Origin: Roseateles sp. DAIF2
GTDB taxonomy: Bacteria; Pseudomonadota; Gammaproteobacteria; Burkholderiales; Burkholderiaceae_C
Direction: 5' to 3'
DNA length: 64,000 bases
Assembly: GCF_015624425.1 (NCBI RefSeq)
Contig: NZ_CP049919.1
Location: 4,650,001-4,714,000, forward strand
A model generated the notes under the pieces. That model made no database searches, was not told the DNA's origin, and saw only the letters and a program-made list of their open reading frames with translations. Shown piece by piece: positions 47,702 through 56,051 of this stretch (within the stretch, counting starts at the first letter, position 1; the number at the start of each line of letters is the position of its first letter). Both the position numbers and the translations under genes were made by a program.

Positions 47702-48603
47702 TGAGGTACTTGCCAGTTGAGAAGCGGATGGTCATGCGTGTCGATGCCATGGCGCTGCAGCACCTCGCGCACGCTCTTGAGCCGGTACACGGCCGGCTCG
47801 CCGATCGCCTTGGCGATCAGCACGGTCAGCACCTCGATCGCGGTCAGGTGCGCCAGATAGGCTTCGGTGCCGACATGCATCGTGGCATCGTCCGGCACCT
47901 TCAGGCCCAGCACGATGTCGGCATTGGCGGCCAGCTTGGTGCCAGGCTGGGTCAGCGCGATCACGGTCGCGCCCTGCGCGCGCGCCACCGTCACCGCCTC
48001 CAGCAGCAGCGGCATGCCACCCACATGCGAGATCGCGATCACGACGCCGCCCGGCCCCTGCGTGGCCGCGGCCAGCAGCTGCGAATGGAAATCCGACCAG
48101 GCGTTGGACACCAGGCCCAGACGGAACAGCCGCGCATGCAGGTCGGCGGCCATGAAGTTGGAGGTGGCGCCGACGGCCAGCGCGTCGATGCGCGAGGCCT
48201 TGGCGATCGCCTGCGCGGCGGCGTCCAGCGCCGCGGCGTCGAACTGCTGCGCCAGGCCGGCGATCGTGCCGGCGGCGCTGCGCGAGATCTTGCCGGCGAC
48301 CTGCTCGGTCGTGTCCTCCAGCTGCACGCGGCGGTGCAGCGGCGAGCCGCCGACCGCCAGATCCTGCGCCAGCGCCAGCTTGAACTCGCGCAGGCCCGCG
48401 AAGCCGAGATCGCGGCAGGCCCGCATGATGGTCGGCACCGAGGAACCGCTGCGCGCGGCCAGATGCTCGAAGCTCTCCTCCAGCACCCGCTCCGGGTCCT
48501 CCAGCATCAGCGCGAAGATCGCGCGCCGCGCCGCCGGCGCGGTTTCCTGCGCCTCGGCGATCGCGGCCATCAGCCCCTTGTGGTTGCCGTTGCTGCTGCT
48601 CAT
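47698..48603 (-). CDS. RpiR/MurR-family transcriptional regulator with SIS domain
   Basis: 301 aa. The N-terminal helix-turn-helix (ERVLEESFEHLAARSGSSVPTIMRACRDLGFAGLREFKLAL) is followed by a SIS sugar-phosphate-binding domain (DALAVGATSNFMAADLHARLFRLG, VVIAISHVGGMPLLLEA). Members regulate sugar, N-acetylmuramate or D-amino-acid genes. It is within the operon it probably controls, 1 nt after the deaminase gene. The inverted repeats upstream of dppA are candidate binding sites. Confidence 0.92.
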   Translation of the reverse strand: MSSSNGNHKGLMAAIAEAQETAPAARRAIFALMLEDPERVLEESFEHLAARSGSSVPTIMRACRDLGFAGLREFKLALAQDLAVGGSPLHRRVQLEDTTEQVAGKISRSAAGTIAGLAQQFDAAALDAAAQAIAKASRIDALAVGATSNFMAADLHARLFRLGLVSNAWSDFHSQLLAAATQGPGGVVIAISHVGGMPLLLEAVTVARAQGATVIALTQPGTKLAANADIVLGLKVPDDATMHVGTEAYLAHLTAIEVLTVLIAKAIGEPAVYRLKSVREVLQRHGIDTHDHPLLNWQVPQ

Positions 48604-48604
48604 C

Positions 48605-49912
48605 TTAGAAATGCGTCAGCACCGCGTCGCTGACCCGGTAGTCGTTCTCGACGATGGGCAGCCAGGTCCATTTGTCGAAGGTGGTGCAGGGATGCGAGAT
48701 GCCCAGGCCCAGGCGGTCGCCGACCTGCGGGCCGGCGGCCAGCGCCGGGTCCCAGCGCAGATAGGCATGCTGGTCGTTCAGCCCGGTGATGCGCCAGGCC
48801 GCCGGCGCGGCCAGCGGCGCGGCCAGGCTGTCCAGCGGCGCATGCCAGACCGGCATCGGCAGCTCCAGGTCGTAGGAGATGTCGCGCCGGCCCACCGCCA
48901 GGATGGCCAGGCCCGGCTCGGGGCAGGACTGCACCAGGGCCCAGACCTCCAGCGCGCTGCGCAGGCCGTCATGGATGCATTGGCGCTGGTCGACCAGGGC
49001 CACCAGACGCTTGTAGTTGCCATGGTCATGGGTGACATAGCAGCCCGAGCGCAACAGGCCCAGCACCGGCCGCTGGCCCGCCAGGCGCGGGCGCAGCGCG
49101 CCGGCCACCAGGTCGAAGATGCCGGAGCCGCCGGCCGAGACGATCACCGGCTCGCCCTCGGCGACATCGAACCAGCCGCGCTCGGCGCAGATCTCGGCCA
49201 CCGCGCGCACCCGCGCCATCAGCGCGTCGGCATAGGCGGTATCGGCGGCGCTGTCGCCCTTGGCGCCCAGGCCCTCGTAGCATTCGATGCCGACCAGCCG
49301 GAAACCGGCCGCGGCATGCAGATGCGCGGCCAGGGCCAGCGCCTCGTCCTGCGTGCGCGCGCCGGTGCGGCCGCCCGGCATGCCGACCTCGGCGCCGATC
49401 TCCAGCAGCACCTCGAACACCGGCGCATCGGCGCGGCGCGAGCGCCAGCGCTCGATCAGCGCGCATTGCGCCAGCGAGTCGACCAGGAACACGACGCGCA
49501 GCTCCGGATGCTGGGCCAGCAGCGCGGCCAGGCCGGCCAGGTCGGCCTCGCTGCAGACCTGGTTCGCGATCACAGCCTTGCGCAGGCCGCTGGCCACGCC
49601 GACCGCCAGCTGCTTGACGGTGGCGAAGCTGATGCCCCAGGCGCCGGCGTCGAGCTGGCGCTGGAAGAGCTGCGGGCTCATCGTGGTCTTGCCATGCGGG
49701 GCCAGCTCGATGCCCTGGCCGCGCACATAGTCCTGCATCCAGCGCAGGTTGTGCTCCAGCGCCTCGCGCTTGATCACCGCCAGCGGCAGCGGCAGATCGC
49801 CGGCCAGCATGTTCCAGTGGCGGCCAGGCAGCGCGGACAGCGGCAGCGCCGGCTCGGTCAGCGGGAAGCCCTTCAGGGCCGGGCTCAGCAGGGGGTCGTG
49901 GTCGTTATTCAT
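48605..49912 (-). CDS. D-amino-acid deaminase, D-serine dehydratase (DSD1) / D-threonine aldolase fold
   Basis: 435 aa. A PLP-dependent fold type III enzyme. K75 in LAPHGKTTMSPQLFQ is the likely Schiff-base lysine. EIGAEVGMPGGRTGA and GSGIFDLVAGAL are conserved, and the C-terminal HPC (in GISHPCTTFDKW) is the His-x-Cys zinc site of eukaryotic-type D-serine dehydratase. The reaction is expected to be deamination of a D-amino acid to a keto acid through an enamine/imine. The start overlaps dppF by 4 bp. RidA, which clears such intermediates, is divergent at the other end. Confidence 0.9.
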   Translation of the reverse strand: MNNDHDPLLSPALKGFPLTEPALPLSALPGRHWNMLAGDLPLPLAVIKREALEHNLRWMQDYVRGQGIELAPHGKTTMSPQLFQRQLDAGAWGISFATVKQLAVGVASGLRKAVIANQVCSEADLAGLAALLAQHPELRVVFLVDSLAQCALIERWRSRRADAPVFEVLLEIGAEVGMPGGRTGARTQDEALALAAHLHAAAGFRLVGIECYEGLGAKGDSAADTAYADALMARVRAVAEICAERGWFDVAEGEPVIVSAGGSGIFDLVAGALRPRLAGQRPVLGLLRSGCYVTHDHGNYKRLVALVDQRQCIHDGLRSALEVWALVQSCPEPGLAILAVGRRDISYDLELPMPVWHAPLDSLAAPLAAPAAWRITGLNDQHAYLRWDPALAAGPQVGDRLGLGISHPCTTFDKWTWLPIVENDYRVSDAVLTHF

Positions 49913-50892
49913 GTCGTGAGGAGTTCCTGGCGCCAGCAGGCCACGAAACGGCCAGGGCGCACTTCGGTCAGGGGCGGCACGCTTTGCGCGCAGCGCGCCT
50001 CGGCCTCGGGGCAGCGGGTGCGGAACACGCAGCCCGAGGGCGGGTTGATCGGGCTCGGGATGTCGCCCTGCAGGGGCACCGGCCGATGCGGGGCTTCGGG
50101 ATCGGGCTGCGGCGAGGCCGCCAGCAGCGCACGAGTGTAGGGGTGCAGCGGCCGCTCGTAGAGCGCGTCGGTCTCGGCCACCTCCATCACGCGGCCGAGA
50201 TACAGCACGACGACGCGGTCGCACAGGTACTCGACCACGTCCAGGTCGTGCGAGATGAACAGCATCGTCAGCTTGAAGCGCTCGCGCAGCTCCATCAGCA
50301 GGTTCACCACCTGGGACTGGATCGACACGTCCAGCGCCGACAGCGGCTCGTCCGCGACGATGAACTCCGGCTCCACCGCCAGCGCGCGCGCCACGCCGAT
50401 GCGCTGGCGCTGGCCGCCGCTGAACTCATGCGGGTAGCGCGCGCCATGCTCGGGCCGCAGGCCCACCAGGCTCAGCAGCTCGGCGATGCGCGCCGCGCGC
50501 GCCTCGCGGCCCTTGGCCAGGCCATGGGTGTCCAGCGCCTCGCCCAGGATGTCGGCAATGCGCATCTTGGGGTTCAGGCTGGCATAGGGATCCTGGAAGA
50601 TGATCTGCAGCTTGCGACGCAGCTCGCGCATGCGCTTGGCGCTGGCCTGGGCGATGTCCTCGCCGCGGTACAGCACCTGGCCGGCGCTGGGCTCGATCAG
50701 GCGCAGCACGCTGCGGCCCAGGGTGCTTTTCCCCGAGCCGGACTCGCCGACCAGGCCCAGGGTCTCGCCGGGACGGATCGCGAAGCTGACATCGTCGACC
50801 GCGCGCACCGGCTTCTTGTTCACGTCGCCGAAGTAGCGCTTCAGGTGGCGCACCTCGATCAGGGCTTGCTGTTCTTGCTCGTGGACCATCAC
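49909..50892 (-). CDS. dppF: Oligo/dipeptide ABC transporter ATP-binding protein DppF
   Basis: 327 aa. Walker A GESGSGKST, signature FSGGQRQRIGVARAL and Walker B FIVADEPLSALD are complete. The C-terminal oligopeptide-type motif GCVFRTRCPEAEARC holds cysteines that in relatives bind an iron-sulfur cluster. The gene overlaps dppD upstream and the deaminase downstream, each by 4 bp. Confidence 0.95.
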   Translation of the reverse strand: MMVHEQEQQALIEVRHLKRYFGDVNKKPVRAVDDVSFAIRPGETLGLVGESGSGKSTLGRSVLRLIEPSAGQVLYRGEDIAQASAKRMRELRRKLQIIFQDPYASLNPKMRIADILGEALDTHGLAKGREARAARIAELLSLVGLRPEHGARYPHEFSGGQRQRIGVARALAVEPEFIVADEPLSALDVSIQSQVVNLLMELRERFKLTMLFISHDLDVVEYLCDRVVVLYLGRVMEVAETDALYERPLHPYTRALLAASPQPDPEAPHRPVPLQGDIPSPINPPSGCVFRTRCPEAEARCAQSVPPLTEVRPGRFVACWRQELLTT

Positions 50893-51911
50893 ACCATCTC
50901 CTCGGCATGGATGCAGCGCGCCTGGCGCCCGGCCAGCGGCACCAGGCCGGGCATCACCTCGCGGCAGCGCGCCTGAGCCTGGTCGCAGCGCGGCTCGAAG
51001 GCGCAGCCGGGCGGCGGCGCCAGTGGGCTGGCCACCTGGCCGCGGATCGCGAACAGGCGCTTGGGCCGCGGCTCGCCGGGCTTGCGCGCCTTGGCCGGCA
51101 GGCAGTTCAAGAGGCCCTGCGTGTAGGGATGGCGCGGCGCGGCGAACAGCGGCCGCACCGGTGCGCTCTCGACCACGCGGCCCGCATACATCACCACCAC
51201 CTCGTCGGCATGGTGGGCGACCACGCCCAGGTTGTGGGTAATGAAGAGCACGCTCATGCCGGTCTCGCGCTGCAGCCGGCCCATCAGCGCCAGGATCTGC
51301 GCCTGGATCGTCACATCCAGCGCGGTGGTCGGCTCGTCGGCGATCAGCAGGCGCGGCTCGCAGGCCATCGCCAGCGCGATCATCACGCGCTGGCGCATAC
51401 CGCCGGAAAGCTGGTGCGGGTACTCACCCAGGCGCTGGCCGGCGGCCGGGATCTCGACCAGCTCCAGCATGCGCCGGGCCGCGGCCAGCGCCGCGGCGCG
51501 GTCCAGGCCCTTGTGCAGGCGCAGGCTCTCGGCGATCTGCTCGCCGATGGTCAGCACCGGGTTCAGACTGGTCATCGGCTCCTGGAAGATCATCGCGATC
51601 TCGTTGCCGCGCAGCGCCCTCGCCTGCCGGGCCGGCAGGCTCAGCAGATCGACCTGGCGGCCGTCGCGGCACCGGAAGTCGGCGCGACCGCTGATGCGCG
51701 CATCGCAGTCCTTGGGCAGCAGGCCCATCAGGGTCAGGCTGGTGACCGACTTGCCGGAGCCCGACTCGCCGACCAGGGCCGTGGTGCGACCCGGCTGCAC
51801 GCTGAAGCTGACATCGGCCACCGCGCGCACCAGCCCATCATGGGTCGGGAAGGCCGTGCCCAGACCCTGGACATTCAGCAGGGGTGACAGGGAGTTTTGG
51901 CTCGCGCTCAT
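50889..51911 (-). CDS. dppD: Oligo/dipeptide ABC transporter ATP-binding protein DppD
   Basis: 340 aa. Walker A GESGSGKSV, signature LSGGMRQRVMIALAM and Walker B LLIADEPTTALD are present. The C-terminal CAFEPRCDQAQARC resembles the cysteine motif of oligopeptide ATPases. It works with DppF as a heterodimer. Start overlaps dppC by 4 bp (ATGA). Confidence 0.95.
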   Translation of the reverse strand: MSASQNSLSPLLNVQGLGTAFPTHDGLVRAVADVSFSVQPGRTTALVGESGSGKSVTSLTLMGLLPKDCDARISGRADFRCRDGRQVDLLSLPARQARALRGNEIAMIFQEPMTSLNPVLTIGEQIAESLRLHKGLDRAAALAAARRMLELVEIPAAGQRLGEYPHQLSGGMRQRVMIALAMACEPRLLIADEPTTALDVTIQAQILALMGRLQRETGMSVLFITHNLGVVAHHADEVVVMYAGRVVESAPVRPLFAAPRHPYTQGLLNCLPAKARKPGEPRPKRLFAIRGQVASPLAPPPGCAFEPRCDQAQARCREVMPGLVPLAGRQARCIHAEEMV

Positions 51912-52750
51912 TTCATGGACTTCTTCAGCTTGGGGTCGAGCAGGTCGCGCACACCGTCACCCACCAGCTGCAGCGACAGCGCGGTGAAGATGATGGCCAG
52001 GCCCGGGAACAGCACGACCCAGAAGGCCTGGTGCGCATAGCTCTGGCTGCCCGCGACCATCGTGCCCCAGGTCGGGATGTCGGGCGGCACGCCGACGCCC
52101 AGGAAGGACAGGCCGGCCTCGGCCAGGATCGCATAGGCGAAGATGAAGGACAGCTGCACCAGCACCGGCGACAGCAGATTCGGCAGGATGTGACGCCACA
52201 GGATGCGCGCGGTGCCCACGCCCACCGCGCGCGCCGCCTCGACGAACAGCAGCTCGCGCAGCACCAGGGTCGAGGCCCGCACCACCCGCGCCACCCGCGG
52301 CGTGTAGACCAGCACCAGGGCCAGCACCACGTTGAACATCGAGGGGCCGAGGATGGCCACCAGCGCGATCGCCAGCAAGATGTCGGGGAAGGACATCATC
52401 GCGTCGACCAGGCGCATCAGCGCCCCGTCCAGGCGCTTGAAGAAGCCCGCCACCAGGCCCAGCAGGGTGCCCATCAGCACCGCGCCCAGCGCGGTGCCGG
52501 CCGCGATCATCAGCGAGTAGCGCCCGCCATGCACGATGCGCGCATAGACGTCGCGGCCCAGCTCGTCGGTGCCCAGCCAATGCGCGCCGCTGGGGCCGCG
52601 CAGGCGCTCCAGCACCGCGGTGTCGTTGGGATCGACGCGGCCAAAGAGCTCGGCACCGATCGCCAGCACCGCGATCAGCGTCAGCACGATCATCGCGAGC
52701 AGCACGATGCGTCGGCGCACCAGCAGCTTGAGAGCGAGTGGGACTTTCAT
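51908..52750 (-). CDS. dppC: Peptide ABC transporter permease DppC
   Basis: 280 aa with about six helices. The conserved DppC start (HWLGTDELGRDVYARIVHGGRYSL), the EAA loop (VEAARAVGVGTARILWRHILPN) and a C-terminal LGDGVRDLLDPKLKK-type tail (VGDGVRDLLDPKL) are present. Lies 73 nt after dppB; the gap holds repeat copy C. Confidence 0.95.
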   Translation of the reverse strand: MKVPLALKLLVRRRIVLLAMIVLTLIAVLAIGAELFGRVDPNDTAVLERLRGPSGAHWLGTDELGRDVYARIVHGGRYSLMIAAGTALGAVLMGTLLGLVAGFFKRLDGALMRLVDAMMSFPDILLAIALVAILGPSMFNVVLALVLVYTPRVARVVRASTLVLRELLFVEAARAVGVGTARILWRHILPNLLSPVLVQLSFIFAYAILAEAGLSFLGVGVPPDIPTWGTMVAGSQSYAHQAFWVVLFPGLAIIFTALSLQLVGDGVRDLLDPKLKKSMK

Positions 52751-52751
52751 G

Positions 52752-52823
52752 GCTTCCTGCCTGGCCGCCCAAAGGGAAGCCGCGCCCCCTCGGGGGGCAG
52801 TGAACGAAGTGAGCGTAGGGGCG
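52752..52823 (-). repeat. Dispersed GC-rich repeat, copy C, between dppB and dppC
   Basis: Directly after the dppB stop, read on the minus strand, are CCCCTACGC, a spacer, then a CCCCCC...GAGGGGG palindrome. The same modules occur in the same order in copies A and B. It is shorter and more diverged. The second hairpin is replaced by CGCTCACTTCGTTCACTG. Confidence 0.65.
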
Positions 52824-53765
52824 TCATACTTTGACCCGCGGATCGACCACCATGTAGAGCAGGTCGATGAAGAAATTGATCAGCACATAGATGGCCGCGA
52901 TCACCAGCAGCGCGCCCTGGATCACCGGGTAGTCGCGCCGCAGCACCGCGTTGACCACCAGGTTGCCGACGCCGGGCAGGCCGAACACCGTCTCGGTGAT
53001 CACGGCGCCGCCGATCATCAGCGCCACCGTCAGGCCCAGCACGGTGACGATCGGCACCAGGGCGTTGCGCAGCGCATGCTTGAACACCACCACGCCCTCG
53101 GGCAGGCCCTTGGAGCGGGCGGTGCGCACATAGTCCTCGCTCAGCACATCCAGCATCGAGGCGCGCGTGAAGCGGATGATCAGCGCCGAGTTCAGGAGGC
53201 CCAGCACCAGGGCCGGCAGCACCAGCGCGTGCAGCCGCTGCGACAGGGGCGCGCCCGGATCGCCATAGCCCGAGACAGGGAACCAGCCCAGCGAGACCGC
53301 GAAGATCTGGATCAGCACCAGGCCCATCCAGAAGCTCGGGATGCTGGCGCCCAGCATCGCGATGCCGGTGAAGAACTGGTCGATGAAGCGGCCGCGGAAC
53401 ACCGCCGACAGCACGCCGCAGGGCACGCCGATCAGCGCCGCCACCGCCACCGCCAGCAGGGCCAGCAGCAGGGTCGGCTCGGCGCGCTCCCACAGCGCCT
53501 GGGTGACCGGGCGCTGCAGGAAGATCGAGTCGCCCAGATTGCCCTGGGCCAGCTCGCGCAGCCAGTAGCCGAACTGCAGCGGCAGCGGCTGGTCCAGCCC
53601 GTACTGCACGCGCACCCGGGCGATGTCGGCAGGCGTGGCCTGGTCGCCCAGCAGCACCGCCACCGGGTCGCCGGGCGCGGCGCGCGTCAGCAGGAACACC
53701 AGCACGGCGACGATGGCCATCACCACCGCCATGCCGCCCAGGCGGGAAAGCAGGTACTTCAACAT
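52824..53765 (-). CDS. dppB: Peptide ABC transporter permease DppB
   Basis: 313 aa with about six helices. The start MLKYLLSRLGGMAVVMAIVAVLVFLLTRAAPGDP is the standard DppB N-terminus with the PGDP motif. The loop DYVRTARSKGLPEGVVVFKHALRNALVPIVTV is the EAA-type contact with the ATPases. It lies 15 nt after dppA. Confidence 0.96.
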   Translation of the reverse strand: MLKYLLSRLGGMAVVMAIVAVLVFLLTRAAPGDPVAVLLGDQATPADIARVRVQYGLDQPLPLQFGYWLRELAQGNLGDSIFLQRPVTQALWERAEPTLLLALLAVAVAALIGVPCGVLSAVFRGRFIDQFFTGIAMLGASIPSFWMGLVLIQIFAVSLGWFPVSGYGDPGAPLSQRLHALVLPALVLGLLNSALIIRFTRASMLDVLSEDYVRTARSKGLPEGVVVFKHALRNALVPIVTVLGLTVALMIGGAVITETVFGLPGVGNLVVNAVLRRDYPVIQGALLVIAAIYVLINFFIDLLYMVVDPRVKV

Positions 53766-53780
53766 GATGCCGGCCCGGGG

Positions 53781-55391
53781 TCAGTTCTTGACTGTCACGT
53801 TCCAGAAGAAGGGCCAGGCGGACGGTTGGTAGTTCGTCAGGGCCGGGCTGCGCGCCGACAGGCCGGCGAACTTGCCGACGTTGACATACGGCACCTCGTC
53901 GTAGACCACCTGCTGCACCTTGCTCCAGAGCTGGCCGCGCTTGGCCGGGTCGCTCTCGCGGTTGAAGGCCTCCAGCGCGGCGGTCTTGGCCGGGCTGCCC
54001 CACCAGCCGGGCGCGCCGTCGCCCAGCTGCGGCGGCGACAGCATCGGCTCGGGGAACTGGCCGGAATGGGTGATGTACAGGTCCCACAGCTTGGACTCGC
54101 CGCGGCGCTGCACCAGGGTGGCCCAGTCCACCACCACCAGCTCGGCCTTCAGGCCGGCGCGCTTGAACTGCTCGGCCATCAAGAGGGCCATGTTGTAGTG
54201 GAAGTCGTATTGGCGGCTGGTCAACACGCGGATCGTCTCGCCCTTGTAGCCGGCCTTCTCGGCCAGCTCCTTGGCCAGGCGCGCATTGCGCTGGTTGTAC
54301 TTGTCGGCGCCGGCGGTCGAGTAGAACGGCGAGCCCTTGGGGAAATGATTCGCCTCGGCGCTGAAGAAGCGCGTGTCGCCGAAGCCGGCGGCCAGCATCT
54401 CGCCCGGGCCCATCGCGGTCTGCACCGCCTGGCGCAGCGCGGCATTGGCCAGCACACCTTCCTTGGTGTTGAAGACGATGTAGGGGAAGCCGAAGGACGG
54501 CGTCATGATCGGCACGGTCTTGCCCTGCGCCTTCTCCAACCGCGCCATCGCCTCGACCGGTAGCAGGTCGGCATAGTGGTACTGGCCGGCCAGCGCGCCC
54601 TCGACCCGCGTGTTGGCATTGGGCACCGGCACGAAGCGCAGCTCCTGGATCAGGGCCTCGCGTTTGCCGCCATAGCCGCTGGCCGGCTCCTTGCGCGCGC
54701 TGTACTGCTCGAAGCGGCTCAGCAGCACATATTGGTCGGGGCGGCGCTCCTTGAAGCGGTAGGGGCCGGTGCCGACGAAATCCTTCAGCGGCTGGGCGAT
54801 CGCCTCCTTGGCCATGATCGCGGCCATGCCGGTCGGCAGGGCCAGCTGCGCCACCAGCGGGGCATAGGGGTTCTTCAGGCTCAGCTCGACTTCCAGCGCG
54901 CCGATGGCCTTGATGCCGGCCAGCTCCTTGGCCACCGCCTTGCCGCGCGGCGCGTTGTCCATCCAGCGCTGCAGGCTGGCGACCACATCCTCGGCGTTCA
55001 GGTCGCGGCCCGAATGCAGCTTGACGCCCTTGCGCAGCGCGATGCGGTAGGTCTTGCCGTCGGCCGAGACCTTGGGCAGCGCCTCGGCCAGCATCGGCGT
55101 GAGCTGCCACTTGGCGTCGAAGGTGTAGAGAGGCTCGAACACATGCTGCATGATCGTGCCCACCAGGTCCGCGGTCGACGCCATCGGATCCAGGGTCTGC
55201 GGCTCGCCCACCATCGCCAGGGTGGCATGGCTGGCGGGGGCCTGGGCCAGCGCCGCGCCGGGCAGGAAGCCGGCGCTGCAGATCGACAGGCAGGCCGCGG
55301 CCAGAGGGGCCGCCGCGATCCGGCTCAAGGCCTGGCGCCGCTGCGGCGAGGGCGTGGAGGCAGGGGAAGCTGCTGCTGGGTCACGACGCAT
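53781..55391 (-). CDS. dppA: Peptide ABC transporter substrate-binding protein DppA
   Basis: 536 aa. Solute-binding protein family 5: SHATLAMVGEPQTLDPMASTADLVGTIMQHVFEPL, then KTYRIALRKGVKLHSGRDLNAEDVV and FVGTGPYRFKERRPDQYVLL. The N-terminus has RRQALSRI before a hydrophobic stretch ending in ALAQA, a twin-arginine-like signal; no lipobox is seen. With the downstream deacylase and deaminase the ligand is likely a D-amino-acid-containing peptide or N-acyl-D-amino acid, an inference. The ATG has GGAG upstream. Confidence 0.93.
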   Translation of the reverse strand: MRRDPAAASPASTPSPQRRQALSRIAAAPLAAACLSICSAGFLPGAALAQAPASHATLAMVGEPQTLDPMASTADLVGTIMQHVFEPLYTFDAKWQLTPMLAEALPKVSADGKTYRIALRKGVKLHSGRDLNAEDVVASLQRWMDNAPRGKAVAKELAGIKAIGALEVELSLKNPYAPLVAQLALPTGMAAIMAKEAIAQPLKDFVGTGPYRFKERRPDQYVLLSRFEQYSARKEPASGYGGKREALIQELRFVPVPNANTRVEGALAGQYHYADLLPVEAMARLEKAQGKTVPIMTPSFGFPYIVFNTKEGVLANAALRQAVQTAMGPGEMLAAGFGDTRFFSAEANHFPKGSPFYSTAGADKYNQRNARLAKELAEKAGYKGETIRVLTSRQYDFHYNMALLMAEQFKRAGLKAELVVVDWATLVQRRGESKLWDLYITHSGQFPEPMLSPPQLGDGAPGWWGSPAKTAALEAFNRESDPAKRGQLWSKVQQVVYDEVPYVNVGKFAGLSARSPALTNYQPSAWPFFWNVTVKN

Positions 55392-55406
55392 ACTGATGTC
55401 TCCGCT

Positions 55407-55421
55407 TGAAAATTAGTTTCA
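55407..55421. promoter_or_regulatory. Inverted-repeat operator 1 (dppA side)
   Basis: TGAAAATTAGTTTCA, a perfect TGAAA-N5-TTTCA palindrome, ends 16 bp before the dppA ATG. The identical architecture recurs at 55491-55505, centre to centre 84 bp. The regulator is likely the RpiR protein of the operon. Confidence 0.6.
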
Positions 55422-55472
55422 GCTGCGAGAACGATATGCGGTTTTTGTGCGCCAAATCCTAGAGAAAACCCG

Positions 55473-55501
55473 ATGACATGGCGACTTTACTGAAATACAC
55501 T
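55473..55501 (+). promoter_or_regulatory. Candidate sigma-70 promoter of ridA
   Basis: ATGACA (55473-55478), a 17-bp spacer and TACACT (55496-55501) form a plausible -35/-10 pair, five and four matches to consensus. The -10 lies inside operator 2. Confidence 0.5.
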
Positions 55502-55505
55502 TTCA
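55491..55505. promoter_or_regulatory. Inverted-repeat operator 2 (ridA side)
   Basis: TGAAATACACTTTCA, a perfect TGAAA-N5-TTTCA palindrome that covers the candidate ridA -10. Bound protein here would block ridA transcription. Confidence 0.6.
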
Positions 55506-55551
55506 CACCAACAGCCACCCTTTCATCCATCCACCCATCAGGAACCTCGCC

Positions 55552-55941
55552 ATGCCTTTGGAATACCTGGGCGCCCCGCCCGTCGCCTCCGACCAGCAGG
55601 CCCGCCCCTTCTCGCCCGCGGTGCGTGCCGGCGATTTCGTCTATGTGTCCGGCCAGGTGCCCGCCAATGCCCAGGGCGAGATCATCACCGGCGGCATCGA
55701 GGCCCAGACCCATCAGGTGATGGCCAATCTGAAGGCCGTGCTGGCCCTGGCCGGCTGCACCCTGGACGATGTCTGCAAGAGCACGGTGTGGCTGGACGAC
55801 GCGCGCGACTTCGGCGCCTTCAACCGCGTCTACATGAGCTACTTCCCGAACGGCAAGCCCGCCCGCTCCACCACCGAGGCCCGCCTGATGGTCGACGCCA
55901 AGGTCGAGATCGACGTCATCGCCTACAAGCCCAAGAACTGA
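55552..55941 (+). CDS. RidA-family reactive intermediate deaminase
   Basis: 129 aa. The YjgF/YER057c/UK114 fold with the catalytic arginine in PARSTTEARLM and the VYVSGQVPANAQGEII strand. RidA hydrolyses 2-aminoacrylate and related imines made by PLP dehydratases. Its position, divergent from an operon containing a D-amino-acid deaminase, fits a protective role for that enzyme. A repeat element begins immediately after its stop codon. Confidence 0.94.
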   Translation: MPLEYLGAPPVASDQQARPFSPAVRAGDFVYVSGQVPANAQGEIITGGIEAQTHQVMANLKAVLALAGCTLDDVCKSTVWLDDARDFGAFNRVYMSYFPNGKPARSTTEARLMVDAKVEIDVIAYKPKN

Positions 55942-56021
55942 GCCCACCCCCTACCGGCTGCGCCGGCCCCCTCAAGGGGGCAGCGCCGGCCGCCCGGCGA
56001 AGCCGGATCGGCGCCGCTCGC
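55942..56021 (+). repeat. Dispersed GC-rich palindromic repeat, copy B
   Basis: An 80-bp element starting at the base after the ridA stop codon. It is about 90% identical to copy A. In the second hairpin the stem is CCGGC/GCCGG here and CGCGC/GCGCG in copy A, so both sides changed together and the GCA loop is kept. Confidence 0.8.
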
Positions 56022-56051
56022 GCGGAAAGGCAATCCTGGCAGGCGTGAGGA

